64,000 nt of DNA from Gymnopilus junonius (taxonomy: Eukaryota; Basidiomycota; Agaricomycetes; Agaricales; Galerinaceae), in the NCBI GenBank assembly GCA_015501075.1, contig JADNYJ010000081.1, forward strand, positions 62,001 through 126,000, written 5' to 3'. This document shows, piece by piece, positions 44,720-55,833 of the stretch; within the stretch, counting starts at the first letter, position 1; each line of letters begins with the position of its first letter. The translations under genes and the position numbers were made by a program. The notes under the pieces were generated by a model. The model was not told the origin of the DNA. It was given only the letters and a program-made list of their open reading frames with translations, and ran no database searches.

Positions 44720-45820
44720 GTAGTAACCTAAAGGCAGCTGCGCCGCTACTTCTGGATACTGATAGGCACCAGCAAGGATACATATAATAGAAATTTTAGA
44801 GCTCAGGAGTCGTTTAGGTATTCTATGAGAAATAGATCTGTCAGAGCGGAGAGAATCTGAGATTGACTAGAAGAAAATAAACTTACGTAGGAGGGCGTGG
44901 GTGGGATAATAGGAAGGAGAATGTACCCCGCAACCCAAGGCCAAGGTAGAGTACCCCACTCAATGCCAGCATATCTTTCCATACCCAGAGTTCCATATCA
45001 GAGGACGTCCTGACTTACTTCAACACACATAGATGGACAATAGTGCTGAAGGTGAGCGCCTCCTCGAGTTCTTGTGCTTCAAATTAAGGAGCTTGAGGAC
45101 TGGGAACACCAATATCGGCCATGTAAAACGACTGGGAGGCCTGAAGCTCGGAAAACTGGAGAATTTAGGGCAATACATGAGAGGAAACCGGCACATAGGC
45201 TGGCATGGATGCGAGGGCTGAGGCAAAAGAGCTGTAATGGAGTGGTGCGCTAAAACGATAGAAAATGGGATAGGCACTGAAGAAGGCAAAGGCGAAGTAT
45301 TAGCGACAAGTACGGAATACTGAGATAAAGATTAAAAAAGAACCGCCAGATGCCTTTTTTCCTTGAAGTTGGGCAGAGCCTTGATTCGGATCCAGATGAG
45401 ATTCAGAGCAGCGAGTGTTGGGCGACGGGGCGTTGGCTGCTGGTCTGTGGGGAATTATACTGCTGATGCTGGGAATCGTCCTGAGTCGATGCGAATTTGG
45501 CAGCAACACTGAAGAGCAAAGCGTTGTTTCTGAAAGATATTAAACGTCGAACGGAGGGCGTGACGGGACACAGCCACCGATCACACGTGTTGGAATATTT
45601 CGCCGCGTTCAACAGGTAACCTTTTGTCGACCTTTTGTTGACCTTTTCCTTGCCTTTTCCACCATTGAACGAAGTATGTTCGAAGGTAAGATTTGTGGGT
45701 ATCACTCTGACGTTAGCTTACTCAGAGAGTTACAGACTCCAGAGTACCCTGCCGCACATACTATTCTACAAGCATCTAATCGGAACAGACAATTCCACCA
45801 CCCATAACATTGTGGTCCAA
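44720..45820. other. Unrecognised region, possible membrane-protein remnant on the reverse strand
   Basis: Reverse-strand stretches such as VWKDMLALSGVLYLGLGLR (about 44940-44990) and FAFFSAYPIFYRFSAPLHY (about 45230-45290) are hydrophobic and next to GT donors, suggesting a decayed multi-TM gene. I could not assign it. Confidence 0.3.
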
Positions 45821-45824
45821 ATCC

Positions 45825-47149
45825 ATGGATTTCGAGCGCTCCTGGTTCCATTATGGGTATCGATACGGTCGGACGTCTTCCAGCCTGATGCAGCACCAAT
45901 CTATGATTACTACTGTCATCCGCAACGTTCGTCGATTCCTTTCCCTTACATTGACGGCACATTCTTCCAAACCCTTTCACGACCACCAATATCGTCGCTT
46001 TGTTTCGGGTCACCTTTCTGTCCTGCCATGTTGTAAGCCTCTTCATTATCTCATCCTTTGAAGTCGCTCCTCACAATAATATCGCGTCATCCTCCAGGAA
46101 AAACAGCTGCTGTTGCATATTCCCCCTCGTAAGCCGCCCACCTTAATCATCTGAACGGTTCTGACTACCGACACATTTCTATTTGTACAGAGGGCTGGCG
46201 CGCTCGTTTTGAGTGCAGCCATTGCCGTACGGCCAGACCTTGCTTGCGTTCTATATGGACCCATCCCTGATCTCCCTTTCTTGATTTCGTCCAGATATAC
46301 AGTGTTGCTGGCGCTGTCTTCCTATTCAAGCAAGGCGCCTTTTTCTTCTTCGTCTACCCAGAATGGTGAGCTTTATCCATTCATTTATCATCCCCTCTGT
46401 TCCCCCGGTGATCTACTGCGCTCCCTTCCTCTTCTGACGCTAACGCCCGAACCGAACATTTCAGGCTGATATACGGCGGCATCGCGTTAGCCATCGGCAC
46501 TGCTGCAATCCTGAGCATCATAGCCCTGGCTGCTGTACGTTTTTCTTTCCTACTACCCTATCCTTTAGTCGCTTACGTGTCTTCATTTCCTTGAAAAGCG
46601 ATCTAGAGTAATAGCCGGTACAGTCAAATACCTCTAGCCGTTCCTCATCGTATTTTCCATCTTGCGAGGGATTATCATGACCTTGGAACTCCTACGCGGG
46701 TACGTCACCTTTCTTTCTTTTTTTCTGGCCAATTATCCCTTAGCTAATCCCCTTTCGTATCTCACAGCAAGGATAACATCAACTGGGAATGCAGTAACGG
46801 CGGACAGCTCTGGCAATCCGACTCTTCCTCTTCGAATCCTGGAACGCTCCCAGGTGTATTTTGTACCGTCGGATTCAACAGTCTCTGGGCAGGGTTCATT
46901 ATAGCGTTGACCGTCGACTTATTGTTCCAGGTGAGTCTTGGTTCCCCAAGCTATTTGCCGTTTAACGAAGATGTTCCCTTCTAAAATAAACAAGTTTTAT
47001 ATCGCCATCTTGATACGACGCTTTTCGGATCGAGTGGATCATTACCAGAAGGCCCAATCCCATATTTGGAAGTGAGTATTTTTCTTAACGCCCCTTATGA
47101 TGGGAGGAGGGATTTAATGTTTTCTTTCTCTTTCTCTAGGATGGTATAA
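45825..47149 (+). CDS. Four-TM membrane protein, paralogue of 53228-54528
   Basis: Function unknown. The clear part is assembled from short exons: CCCIFPL, RAGALVLSAAIA, IYSVAGAVFLFKQGAFFFFV with YPEW, LIYGGIALAIGTAAILSIIA, GTVKYLWPFLIVFSILRGII with MTLELLRG, then DNINWECSNGGQLWQSDSSS, VFCTVGFNSLWAGFIIALTV and FYIAILIRRFSDRVDHYQKA, ending HIWKMV at 47149. All junctions are GT-AG. Four membrane segments flank a loop with two cysteines (WEC...FC). The N-terminal exon and the start at 45825 are uncertain. The same order of segments, even WEC-x-NGGQLW, is found in the opposite-strand gene at 53-54.5 kb, with the amidase and 7TM genes between. Confidence 0.65.
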
Positions 47150-47590
47150 CAATCGCTTTAGGGGTTTCTTTTTCTTTTTCGACTGTTCTCTTCTCTATTT
47201 TCGTCGGTTTTATGTCCACGATGTTTACGATGCACTTTTCGAACTATTTCGCCGACCGACCTTTTCTTTACTTGTTACTTTTTCTATGCTTTAAGGCTAC
47301 CTTCGTACCCCTTCTTTCTTATTTGCTTTGAATGTTGTTTTGTGATTCATCAATCTATATCACTTTGTGCTGCAAGGGCGTATGGCCGAAAGATACTTCA
47401 AAAATTTCGAGTGAAAAGGCTGCCTAGAGTCCTCCAGACGCACTGTAAAAAAGAGTCTGAGGGTACATATGCGAGAGCATCGACTTCCTGTTATCATAAC
47501 ACGTCCAGCAGGGAGTTGACATTCTTTTACGTTACGCTAAAAGACGAATAAACAAAGAGATCAATATTTACTCCACACCAACAGGTGTTA

Positions 47591-49781
47591 TCATCTGCCG
47601 ATAACATCTCTCAATTGCGTTTTGGGAACAGCAGCAGGAAACGCCCTACGCGCTAATCGCGTCTGTGTCTTCTGCTCGTAAGCAAATGCGAAACTGATCA
47701 GATCGAACTCGGAGAAGGCGGTGCTGAAGAAGGATAGCCCAATAGGGACCCAGGAGCGGGATAGACGGTAAGAGGTCCAGCGGACCCGATAGTGACGTTG
47801 TCTGGGTAGAAGCCCAAGGGCACTTACGTAGCAGAAGTGAATCAGGGCGCTGGCGGTAAAGAATCTTTTGGAGAACCCACCTGTCACGATGGGATAGCCG
47901 GCGAGGGCTGCAGGCCAAGTATGATTTAGAGGTCATTAATGGAATACTCTATAAAAGGACGACTTACCAGCGGGAACAGTAGTAAACCCTGGCGCTGGCA
48001 ACACAAGCGTATCTAGTTGGTGCTCCTTAAGCGCGGCATCAATACCTCTAGTACGACCAAGCTCATGATCAAAAGCCAATGCCTGGAAGAAAGCCGCATT
48101 ACGACCGGTCGTCGCCTCTGATGCTATGAGTCTAATCGCAGAATGTGAATATCCTGAGTTTGTTGCGGAAGAAAAGAGAAAGGTGATGACTCACTCGCTT
48201 TGGTCAGTGAAGTTGACGGGTTCTTCGAGTTGAGGGTTAGCGCTATCGAACGCGATTAATCCAGCCAAGTTTTGGACCCCTGAAGGGTTCTTCAACAGTC
48301 CAGCATAGTAGGCGTCGATTTGAATCTGAACGCGAATTCAGCGCGTGCGCATCAAGTTGGAAGGCTTTATTGTACTCTCACCTTGAAATCCACATCCAAC
48401 ACGATAGTCTCATTATTAGAAACGACAATCTCATCAGCCGAGGGCAAATCTGCTGGATCCACGACTGTAGCTCCCAAGCTTCTGATGGTGGCCAGCGCCT
48501 CTTCGAAAACGACGTTAACGAATGGGTCATTTCCGCTGATGCTGTCGTTGAGGAAGGCCCGCCTCGGAACGCCGATCCTCTTCCCTCGAAGAGCGTTCTT
48601 GTTGAGAGCCTTTGTGAAATCGGGGACGATGGGTGGTTGGGCTAGGGTGAAATTATCGTTGGGGTCCTTCCCAGCGATGATGGACAGCACAATGGCGGCA
48701 TCCGTTACTGATCTCGTGATGGGGCCGACGGTATCCTGATGCTCGGAAATAGGGATGACTTGTTCACATACAACATAAGTATAAAGTCTAAAGTGAAAAG
48801 GGTTATATACATACCTCCCGCACGAGAAGTCAGTCCAAGGGTCGGTTTGATGCCTACTGCATTATTGTTGGACGAAGGACATGTGATACTCCCATCAGTC
48901 TCGGTACCCAGCGACACTGCTGTAAGCCCAATGGAAGTCCCCACACCAGAACCGGAAGACGATCCGCATGGATCAGCGTTAGGGAAAAAAGCGTTCGTGG
49001 TTTGTCCGCCTCTCCCCGACCATCCTGAGGGGAGGTTGCCACGGAACTCTGCGAATTCCGACAAATTGGCTTTTCCTAATCAGTCATCAGGAAATCTGTT
49101 TCTTAGAATCACTAAAATGACGAACCGAGAATGATTGCTCCTGCTGCCCTAAGACGCTTCACAACTCCAGCATCTTCGGGAACGACTGACTTGAGAAGAC
49201 TGAAAGAACCAGCGGTCGTGTTTAAGCCTGAGATGCACAATCTGCTATGAGCATTTCGCAAGAGTACAGTTAGATAACACACAGACCTTCTGAAGCAATA
49301 GTCGCAATGTTATCCTAGACGAGTCACTCTTATTACGCGTCGTTGTCATCAGGAATTGGTGAGGAGAGCATACCTTCAGCAGAACAGGTATTCCGTGTAA
49401 GGCTGATCGTTTTCCGCTCTTCTTTCTTTCCACGTCTAATGCAGCAGCTTGGGCCAAAGCAGACGGGTTCACCTCCAGAACAGGGCGAAGTACCGGTCCC
49501 TTCAAGTTCACTTCATCTATGCGGGCAAAGTATGCCTGGGTGGGTAATTAACTGGAAGGAAACGTCATCAAGGCTCGGAAGCATACCTGCACCAAATCAA
49601 CGCTAGTGAACGTTCCAGCATCAAGGCCCGCCTGGAGTTCGGTGACCGATGCCTCGTAGAGATTGGGGAACGTTGCACCAGCAATGCTCGTGGTGGCCCC
49701 CGCCGTCGAAACGCCGCAAGCGACCTGCAAACCAGCACATATGGCCAAGAAGGCCAGCAGCCATACCCTAGCAAATGTCAT
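47591..49781 (-). CDS. Secreted amidase-signature-family hydrolase
   Basis: Amidase-signature enzymes cleave amide bonds with a Ser-cisSer-Lys triad. ATG 49781 gives a signal peptide (MTFARVWLLAFLAICAGLQV). Ten exons with short GT-AG introns follow. Catalytic Lys is in HGIPVLLKD; cis-Ser in PCGSSSGSGVG; nucleophile Ser in GTETDGSITCPSS, followed by NNAVGIKPTLGLTSRAG. Later parts include DTVGPITRSVTDAAIVLSII, GKRIGVPRRAFLND and DTLVLPAPGFTTVPA. All triad residues are present. In the last exon the frame changes near 47748: PLGFYPDNVTIGSAGPLTVY and PAPG are followed, one frame over, by VPIGLSFFSTAFSEFDLISF and a stop at 47591. The break lies in a GGG run where GGGG would restore it. About 550 residues. 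Likely an extracellular amidase; substrate unknown. Confidence 0.85.
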
Positions 49782-49869
49782 GGCTCAATTACGTCTTGAA
49801 GCTTCAAAGCCGGTGACTGTGTCCGAAATTGGAGAAAGAAAGGCCCTGCTGCGTCTGTGAATACGCTGG

Positions 49870-50540
49870 CCATTTATACGTGGGGAGAAAGCAAATACTC
49901 ACCCTTTTTTCACCCTGTCCCTGCGCACGACGGCCTTGTGGTCGACATCTTCTGTCAAGATTGGGTCTTCAATTCGTCAATCGTGTGTACGCAGATAAGG
50001 AATAATATCCTCAATTTAGAGCACTGAGCCCACGCATCCACCAGAACCATATGCACCTGCGAAATTCTAGTGAATAGTTATTAAGAATGCCGTCAAAATC
50101 TATTTTTCTCGGCCATTACGAGTTGGAACTCACCTGCTCAGATCCAGACCCCACTGTTGCGACATTCATCAGAGAAAGAATTGCGAGCGCCAGCTTGATA
50201 CACCCTTCGTTGTGAGCAGCTGAGAAGAAACTAGGATTGTTTGTTGACCGATGCTACAGGAAAGTAAACATGTTGCCGAAATCTTCCGTCTTCCGCAGGC
50301 GACATGACGGGCCGCCGAGGCCGCTTTTCAAAGTTGCAGAATACATATAAAATGGCTGGGGTAGGAACCTTGGTTATCACTTCACTTCCTAGAATGAAGG
50401 CGAGAAAGCAAGTCTTCCAAAACAGTGTATATATTTCAAACTGTGGTTGCACTAGACTCATCAGGAGACAAACCCGACGGAACGGTGATGGATGTGGAGT
50501 GTCTCCGAAATCCCGCTTTTTTTCCTTCACGCCTCGACCA
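49870..50540. other. Spacer upstream of the amidase gene
   Basis: Presumed amidase promoter region and AT-rich sequence; no supported gene. Confidence 0.35.
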
Positions 50541-50551
50541 CCACAATAAGT

Positions 50552-50641
50552 ATGGTGATGCTGAAGCCGCATAGTCCTCCTATCATTCGCTTGAACAAGG
50601 ATGTTCTTTCAGCTATATTCGTGTTGAATGCCGACATCTAA
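50552..50641 (+). pseudogene. F-box N-terminal fragment
   Basis: Thirty codons, MVMLKPHSPPIIRLNKDVLS then AIFVLNADI and a stop, closely match the first residues of the F-box gene at 27241 (PPIARLDRDVLWLIFSLNAD). Nothing of the remaining protein follows. It abuts the 3' side of the broken 7TM gene. Confidence 0.6.
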
Positions 50642-51683
50642 CCCTATATAGGATGTCTATTACTATCGAAGGCCCCTAATGGAGGAGTGTGATTACTTAC
50701 ACGAAGTACACCGTACCTGCGTAGCCAAAAGTGCGCTCGTCAAGAACTCTGAAGGGGCTAATACAAATTCCGGAACTCACCATCACGAATAATGGTACTG
50801 AGGATGCTCGACAATCTGGCCCCCATATACCTCCGAACTTCATACAATGTAAGGGCGAAGACAGCCAGATCGAAAAACAGCTCCGCAATCCACATATTAC
50901 GCAAGCCTTATTATACGTGACTCTTGCAAGGAACTTGGTACACTAAACGACAAAACTTACGAGTAGAACTGAAAAGGATTCTGTGTCATTTACGGGAATT
51001 ACGGAAGAGAAAGATTGCTTACCTTGCTGTGTCTGTAGGAAAAGACGCACCCTTGAAACCAGGAGGGGAAGGTGGAAGTATAATGGGCCCAGCTAGCGTT
51101 TCGCTCTCGAACGACGTTGGAAGACATAAGATGTCATTTTAAAAATCCAACCTACCACCAGAAACGCTACGCTTGCCAAGGCAATGACGAAGAGAACGCC
51201 GAGGATGAGGCGGGTGCGGCATACATAGCATATGTTCGCAACAAAAAGCACGCTATGAGATACATCAGTCGGCTGACTGTGGACGGTAGATCAATAGGTT
51301 TACGACTAACTTCCAACGAAAAGTTGGCCTATCAAGACCAAGTAGTCGTGGAACTTGATTAGATTCGCACATCTGATGGACATCCCTGAGCTCCAGCTTC
51401 AACGATACTGAATACTTGATGCCGCTTACACCTATTGGGATCGTTAGAAACAATGAATGGGATAATGCGGTCCAGAAATAGCTTACATTGAGATGACCTG
51501 CATCTGAGTTTACCCAGAGTAGTTGTATAACGAATGGTATATGTCCCAGCAAAGATGAATATCGGTTCAAATAAAGAGCATCGACGCCAGCGTGATCTTC
51601 CTTGGATGTTTCCAGTATCGAGTTTGTTCGTCTGGCAGAGTCAGGAGATAGTCATAATAGACAATCACTGCATCAAATCAATA

Positions 51684-52359
51684 GGGTTGTTCAGAGTAGA
51701 CGATTTCGACTTGATTTCGAGTTGATTTCGATTTGATTTCAGCTTTGATTTCAACGTCGGCAAGTGCGGCCGTGCTCGCATAATTCCGAGATGCTTTGAT
51801 CAACAAACAGCGGAGCTTGAACGCGCTGCACGCACAGGGAGACGCATACGTACTCTTTGACAGCTTCAATTAGACGCGTTACCCACCCCGAATCGCCGCG
51901 ATATACCCCTCATATACCCATGCCGACTCAGAAACCAAGGGCAGCCGCAAACCTCCTTCAGGCAAGGAGAATGCCAACAAAAAGCTGTCGAAGGTGAAAG
52001 AGGAGGCCACGAAGGAGAGAAAGAAGGCTGCCATACAGTAAGTCCACTTCTCTGATGTGAACATGGCTAATCACTGCTGCTCGGTACCAGGTGGGCCAAG
52101 GCCAAAAATTTTCACCTTACCGACAGTCTTGTCACCCTTATCGAAGAAAATGCCCGCTACCGACAGGCTTTTGGCTTCGTAAAGGAGGCAGGATGACGCG
52201 CCGCTTTGTTTATGTGCGCGTGCTGATGCCGAGACCTTCTGTCGGATCAATCACTCTCACTGCCGCACTTGCCGACGTTGAAATCAAAGCTCAAATCAAA
52301 TCGAAATCAACTCAAAATCAACTCGAAATCAAGTCGAAATCGTCTACTCTGAACAACCC
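51684..52359. mobile_element. MITE-like element with long terminal inverted repeats and TA target duplication
   Basis: The ends are inverted repeats of about 85-95 bp beginning GGGTTGTTCAGAGTAGACG, made of tandem GATTTCGA/TTGATTTCGA-type units and closing with AACGTCGGCAAGTGCGGC. The right arm has one unit (about 10 bp) more than the left. TA occurs directly on both sides (51682-51683, 52360-52361), fitting a Tc1/mariner-like insertion; a 3-bp reading (AAT) is also possible and would hint at another superfamily. No transposase is present. The interior contains a spliced coding fragment. The element interrupts a 7TM gene close to its start codon. Confidence 0.85.
51920..52196 (+). pseudogene. 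Captured coding fragment inside the MITE
   Basis: ATG 51920 gives MPTQKPRAAA; after a one-base shift it continues KPPSGKENANKKLSKVKEEA, a Lys/Glu-rich helix. A GTAAGT ... ACCAG intron (52038-52090) splices in phase to WAKAKNFHLTDSLVTLIEEN and ARYRQAFGFVKEAG, ending at TGA 52194-52196. The W-x-x-x-(x)-LTDxLVTLIEE pattern recalls short Myb/SANT-like proteins found in many copies in agarics, but I cannot confirm that. The gene content is foreign to the element and was probably picked up by it. Confidence 0.5.
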
Positions 52360-52439
52360 TAATGTCCTGGATCCGACGGAATCTGAGGAAGACGAAGACA
52401 TACCCAAGTAAGAGACAGACGCGCAATTGTAAATGAATC

Positions 52440-53220
52440 TAGAAGTTAGACGTCAATGAAGGGCTCTGAGGAAGGGATGGAGGCCTACATCTGGTTTTGA
52501 ATAGAAATCGCCATATCAAATGGCAGGGGTCAGAAAGGAACAGGAATGAAAGGGATGGCCCGCACTTACAGATGGTCGCTCTTGGTGTAGAACATTATAT
52601 ACCGAAAGACATGATCGTCGTTAAGGTATGAGTTTAAGATAGCAAGCCAAGGCTTAATCATACCGCGATGCCATGAAACCATGAAATCCCCCAGATGTAC
52701 TAACTTTAGACCCTGTTAATAAATGCCCGAGTTCGAATACAATAAATATAAATCGTGCTGAATCCCATCTTCATCTTCAAGTGATGATCAAATGTTGCTG
52801 AGAGGTTTCGGATATGCACTTTCCAAACAATTCAACAGAGGCTTGGACTCGTGTACTCTTGGCAATCGTTAAGAAAGTACATGTTCGCACAGACCCAGTA
52901 ACCTTGATGAACCAATATGAATAGCGCACCACAATTGGAAGCTTGATTGGAAAGACTTCTCATCAAGATGGTTAGTCGACCATTTGATCTATAAAGATGC
53001 TATCTGCAGAATCACAAGAGATAAGCACCGTGGTAGAAATGTAAGACGTTATAATGGTAATAATTCATGCCTGTTCCCAAAAGCTGTCGCGAACACCTTT
53101 CCTGGAATGCATCGACTTCAAAAAGCCTGACAGCGTAAGGTCGTGAAGGTCGTGAGGTCCATTACATGTACAAATAAGTAAAAAAAAGGTCCGAGGACAA
53201 AATATTCTGCGAGTAGTTAA
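52440..53220. other. No gene recognised
   Basis: AT-rich sequence without a frame of note. Confidence 0.4.
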
Positions 53221-53227
53221 CTATGCA

Positions 53228-54528
53228 TCAATTATAATATCCTAAAACATAGAACAATGAGATTTTACAATATCAGAGAGAGAGCGAACTCCGGCTTACC
53301 TCCGTTGAAAGGACCTTTCATATGCGAATAGTGTTCCAATCGCTTCTCGAAGCGCCACATCATAAAAAACATATAGATCTAAGTCAAACGCCCAATCCAA
53401 TTTACGTTAATTAGTGTTGTAAAGAGACAGCGAAAAGTAAGTAGCCGCTCACCTGAAACGCGATATCTACGAGCAGCGCTATGATAAACGCAGTCAGAAG
53501 GCTGGTGAACCCCGGGGTACAAAAGCTGCTCGGAACCGTTCCGGCGGTGCTCGCGTCCATAGTCGAGTTGGTAGATGACCACAGTTGGCCGCCATTATCG
53601 CATTCCCATGTAATATCGTCCTTACTGCGATTTGAAATACGAGTCGAAGATAAACGATTGCAAGAAATGGATCTGCAACGCACCCGCGAAGTAGCTCCAC
53701 TATAATAATGATAGCACGAATAGCGGCGATGACGATGATGAACGGCCAGAGAAACTTGGATACTCGAGTCCAAATGTATGATCGCTTCATATTAAAGTCA
53801 GCGTCGTATAAAACCCGAAGAGAAATGAGAGACACGACCAACATTAGACAGAGCCATCATGCTTATGACTGCGCAAGCGCCAATAGCCATACTAATCTCG
53901 CCATATATTTGCCTTGAAAATTCATTCGTGAGTTGAACGTCCAGGGAATAGCACGATTGCATATAATAGATGATACATACCATTCGGGGTAGACAAAGAA
54001 GAAGATATCTCCGTCTTTGAAGAGGAAGATCGCACCGGCGATGCTGTATAACTGGAAAGAATATTGGAAGCATCCGTCAGTGTTTGCGGAAATGTGTGGG
54101 CTGAGATGAGGTTACTTACAGCGATCACCGCACTCCATGCCATAGCTCCGCCTCTCTAAAAGCCAATGATTGGATTTCCCCTGTGTTCATGCAAGCAAAG
54201 GGAGACTTACAAGGGGGAATAAAAGCAAGCAATTATCGCACCTGTTCAAAACAAAAATCAATATCTTTGAACTCAACTTTAAGAAGGAAGGCCTTACCAC
54301 ATGGGTAGGTAGCAAGTAAACTGAATTGATCTCTCGCCAAGTTCTTGTCGTCACAGGAAGACGATGGCAAAAAAATGAATGACCGAAGACCTCAAAGAAG
54401 AGAAGACGTCGGTAACGTGTGTCGTAGCTGGAAGACGTTGTTCTGTCGTAAGGGAAGGGAAGCAGCCCATGAGTAAAGGGAAGATGGCGGAAAACATAGC
54501 AGGGTCTCAGTCGCAGTCCTAAGATCAT
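53228..54528 (-). CDS. Four-TM membrane protein, paralogue of 45825-47149
   Basis: Function unknown. Exons in order: an N-terminal part (LLFFEVFGHSFFCHRLPVTT), CDNCLLLFPL, RGGAMAWSAVIA, LYSIAGAIFLFKDGDIFFFV with YPE, QIYGEISMAIGACAVISMMA, IWTRVSKFLWPFIIVIAAIR with AIIIIVELLRG, DDITWECDNGGQLWSSTNST, SFCTPGFTSLLTAFIIALLV and IYMFFMMWRFEKRLEHYSHM, ending FNGGYYN with the stop at 53228. All introns are short GT-AG. Four membrane segments and the WEC-x-NGGQLW ... FC loop are shared with the 46 kb gene. The exact start is uncertain; 54528 is the earliest ATG of the first frame. No frame break was noticed. Confidence 0.65.
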
Positions 54529-54549
54529 TTGATGGTACCTTCATATAGC

Positions 54550-55410
54550 ACCAACGCCCAGGGGAGTCCAAAAAGGCAAGGTTCGAACGTGCGCGGGCGG
54601 TTGCGCCAGCTGATTTCGCATCCCCGGATCTAAAGACTAAAGGTCAGCTTTTCAGTCGTAAAAGGCTATCGTCTATTTTTGCCGGTCTGAGCTGATCGCC
54701 CTTTTTTCATCATGACGACAATACTGATTATAACAAAGTGTTATGGTCCGGTAATGGGTTTAGAACAGTCCTAAGAGAAGTATATATTAGCAGTGAGTAG
54801 CGACACTGAATCCACGGTACCTACGCAGAGTACTGGCAGGATCAAAGTTATCAGACGTATATATCTAAGAGGCGTTCCATGACGGAACAGACCGCCACAA
54901 GTACAACTTCAATTTCAGTTACCTAGTTGAATAGCCATGCGCCACATTCTTTCAGAAGACAATATTCATGCAAGTAGACCTTGTCTCAATTCGGCGAAAG
55001 CGAAGTAGTTCAGCAAGTTACCAGACCGGAATGGGGAGGCAGTACTAGCTGCTACAAAAGACAGACCCCCGCTATCTCCAAAACTAACAAGGAAAGCGGG
55101 CCGTTCTCGCGGCATAGCAGCAGCAGCAGCCACAGACACGGAAAGAAAACGAGCTGCTTTACCATATCGACGTTTCAACATCAGTATCGCATATAGATAG
55201 TCAAAGGAAATCACAGAAACCACATACTTACTCGAAAGACCGACCGACAGTGAGAGTGATACGCAGCTAAACACGCCTCCACCGCTTGCATTCCGGACTC
55301 CTACATTATCATAATGCTAACCGCTCCATCCCACTGTCATCGCCGTGGACGTAGCTTGGAACCTGGAACCCGGAACGACGATGACCGTAACACACGACAC
55401 ACCCAGGTCG
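54550..55410. other. No gene recognised
   Basis: A reverse-strand frame with an Ala run (55274-54966) has no domain; a CAG-type run lies near 55120. Confidence 0.35.
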
Positions 55411-55414
55411 TGTC

Positions 55415-55828
55415 TGTTGAAGATCGCGTTATCTTAGAGTTCCGTAATCGAGTGTTAGCGTAGATTTAAAATAGAAAGATGAGTGATTGAAACCTTAATC
55501 CTTGAAGACAAGATCGCCGATGTACCGTAACACGGGACAACGCGTTATACAGGACCCCTGTATGACTTAGGACGATGGCGAGAACAGATAGTTCACACGG
55601 TGTGTTCGAGGGTAAAAGAGTTATATTTTTGATGAGGCTGGGTGTCCTCTTATATACTGATAACTACAGCTAAATCTACTAGATTCTACTAACATCTACT
55701 AGTTTCCGAGACTAGGAGTGAGTCGCTACGAGTCATTACTGAATCGTAGTGACTGAGTGGCTACTTCGAAGCTTTGTGTTTCGGGACCTAAAAATAGGTT
55801 ACTTGATCCGTAAGGTCGTTCCACAACA
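55415..55828. mobile_element. Solo LTR with 5-bp target duplication
   Basis: A 414-bp sequence starting TGTTGAAGATCGCG and ending GTTCCACAACA, so the termini are TGTTG...CAACA as in retrotransposon LTRs. It is flanked by GTGTC on both sides (55410-55414 and 55829-55833), a perfect 5-bp duplication. A TATATA-like box lies in its middle (near 55650). No gag/pol and no second LTR are present, so it is the product of LTR-LTR recombination. Superfamily (copia or gypsy) cannot be told from the LTR alone. Confidence 0.9.
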
Positions 55829-55833
55829 GTGTC

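Larger units (their letters stand above)
50690..52401 (-). pseudogene. DUF6533-type 7TM protein, split by a transposon
   Basis: DUF6533 7TM proteins are a large Agaricomycete family of unknown function. An ATG at 52401 (MSSSSSDSVGSRT) is followed at once by the MITE at 51684-52359; beyond it the gene resumes with VIVYYDYLLTLPDEQTRYWK, NRYSSLLGHIPFVIQLLWVN, LRTYAMY, RTRLILGVLFVIALASVAFL, then later WIAELFFDLAVFALTLYEVR and LSSILSTIIRDGTVYFV. DYLLTLPDE and the RTYA(M/L)Y motif are the family marks. One-base deletions are evident near 51572 (CTCTTTA) and 51222. The C-terminus is lost near 50690, where an F-box fragment on the other strand begins. It cannot encode a working protein as it stands. 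Confidence 0.7.

Noticed and set aside
50924..51362. Plus-strand frames in the 7TM region
   Set aside because: The reverse strand carries recognisable membrane segments of the 7TM family; the plus-strand frames are their complements.
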